Assembly: GCA_049644325.1 (NCBI GenBank)
Contig: JBARRR010000002.1
Span: 1-32,444 of the forward strand
Origin: DASZHA01 sp049644325
GTDB lineage: Bacteria > Chloroflexota > Dormibacteria > DASZGP01
Direction: 5' to 3'
Length of the DNA stretch: 32,444 nucleotides
This document shows, one piece after another, positions 31,829-32,444 of this stretch. The position numbers and the translations under genes were made by a program. The notes under the pieces are model-generated. The model was not told the origin of the DNA. It saw only the letters and a program-made list of their open reading frames with translations, and ran no database searches. The stretch's first letter is position 1. Every line of letters begins with the position of its first letter.

Positions 31829-32444
31829 TCATGGCTGGCACAGGCTCGAGGTCTTGATGTCGTAGTCCGGCCCCTTCTGGGAAGGGTCGTTGCCACGGTT
31901 GACGGCGATCAGGGCCGGCAGGGCGACAAATTGGTAGTCGTCGCCACCGTGGACGTTCAGGGTGCAGGTGCCGATCGTCGCTCCCGCTTTGTCCACGAAT
32001 GTGACCTTGTACTTTCCCGGGTTCTCCACGCGGCGTTGCTTGACGTCGAACGGGTTCAGCATGACGCATCCACCGGACAGCGAGAACCCGCACGGGGACG
32101 ACCCGCCTGAGCTGCCGCTGCTGGAAGTGGAACCGCCACTCGAGCTCGAGCTGCTGAGCGAGTCCACGGCCACCTGCATCGAGTCATCCCGGAGGTTGTC
32201 GACCTCGATCGTCGCCGGCCCCTGGCCGATCACGTTGAGGAGCCTGTCGGTGGTGAGCGCGCCGGTGCGGAGGGCGATGAAGATGCCGGCGCCCCCCAGG
32301 ATCGTGAGCAGCACCAGGCCCAGGCAGCCGAACAGGACGATGCGCCCGCACCCGCCTCGCCTGGCCTTGGGCGCCGCAACGGCACCTGGGGACGCCGTGG
32401 TCGCGGGCGCTGCCACCGCGGCGGCCGCCGGAGCGGCCGATGGC
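31829..32444 (-). CDS. Membrane-anchored protein with Ser/Gly linker, 5' end possibly outside window
   Basis: I do not recognise this protein. The frame is open to the window edge with an Ala/Pro-rich sequence, and GTG 32416 is the first start within the window, so the N-terminus is uncertain (195 residues from that GTG). After a basic segment (PKARRGGCGR) comes one membrane helix (IVLFGCLGLVLLTILGGAGIF). The exported part starts ATIEVDNLRDDSMQVAV, and a Ser/Gly stretch (about residues 87-107) separates it from a Cys-containing beta-rich end: GGCVMLNPFDV, NPGKYKVTFVDKAGATIGTC. The general shape resembles that of the lipoprotein encoded next, so both may belong to one envelope unit. Confidence 0.65.
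   Translation of the reverse strand, partial: PSAAPAAAAVAAPATTASPGAVAAPKARRGGCGRIVLFGCLGLVLLTILGGAGIFIALRTGALTTDRLLNVIGQGPATIEVDNLRDDSMQVAVDSLSSSSSSGGSTSSSGSSGGSSPCGFSLSGGCVMLNPFDVKQRRVENPGKYKVTFVDKAGATIGTCTLNVHGGDDYQFVALPALIAVNRGNDPSQKGPDYDIKTSSLCQP

Overview
This is a GC-rich bacterial chromosomal segment in which GTG, TTG and possibly CTG start codons are frequent. The mix of genes (DUF151 nuclease, NfeD-SPFH pair, MoxR-DUF58-VWA cluster, soluble transhydrogenase, Gram-positive-type LexA-like box, and an HTH-LAGLIDADG protein of a family I know mainly from actinobacteria) suggests a Chloroflexota/Dormibacterota-like or actinobacteria-like organism. That placement is an inference and no marker here settles it. 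No insertion sequence, prophage or CRISPR array is visible.

Layout. 1-992 holds the 5' half of uvrB (minus). 1062-3717 carries a small membrane protein, a large GT-C-like membrane protein and an orphan MlaF-like ABC ATPase. cutA and a PAP2 phosphatase follow on the minus strand (3714-4725). 4976-9198 is a plus-strand surface-polysaccharide-like cluster: a deacetylase-like protein, a Wzx-type flippase and a glycosyltransferase. 9172-16058 is a minus-strand block: polA, then fpg (whose start appears to be CTG inside the polA 3' end), then a 983-residue protein that I read as phosphoribosyltransferase-like, kinase-like and HAD phosphatase domains in one chain.

16149-18205 encodes a DUF151 bifunctional nuclease, NfeD and an SPFH/stomatin protein with an 11-residue tandem repeat. 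18224-20719 (minus) holds a GH18 YaaH-like protein and a DedA membrane protein. 20959-24989 (plus) encodes an HtrA-type lipoprotein protease, MoxR ATPase, DUF58 and a BatA-like VWA protein. A receiver-only response regulator (minus), a TatA-like small protein (plus) and a cyclic-nucleotide-binding-domain protein with basic tails (minus) follow. 26487-27905 is a soluble pyridine nucleotide transhydrogenase.

28007-28093 is tRNA-Leu(CAA). A perfect LexA/SOS-like palindrome abuts its -10 box, and an HTH-LAGLIDADG protein lies directly downstream, with its reading frame open back into the tRNA. The right end holds a C39-like peptidase, DAHP synthase (with a metal-ligand His replaced by Gln) and three small membrane-anchored or lipoprotein genes of unknown function; the last one is cut by the window edge.

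The most unusual items are the SOS-like box at tRNA-Leu with its LAGLIDADG neighbour, the three-domain PRTase/kinase-like/HAD protein, the CTG-started fpg, and the ABC ATPase lacking several catalytic motif residues.
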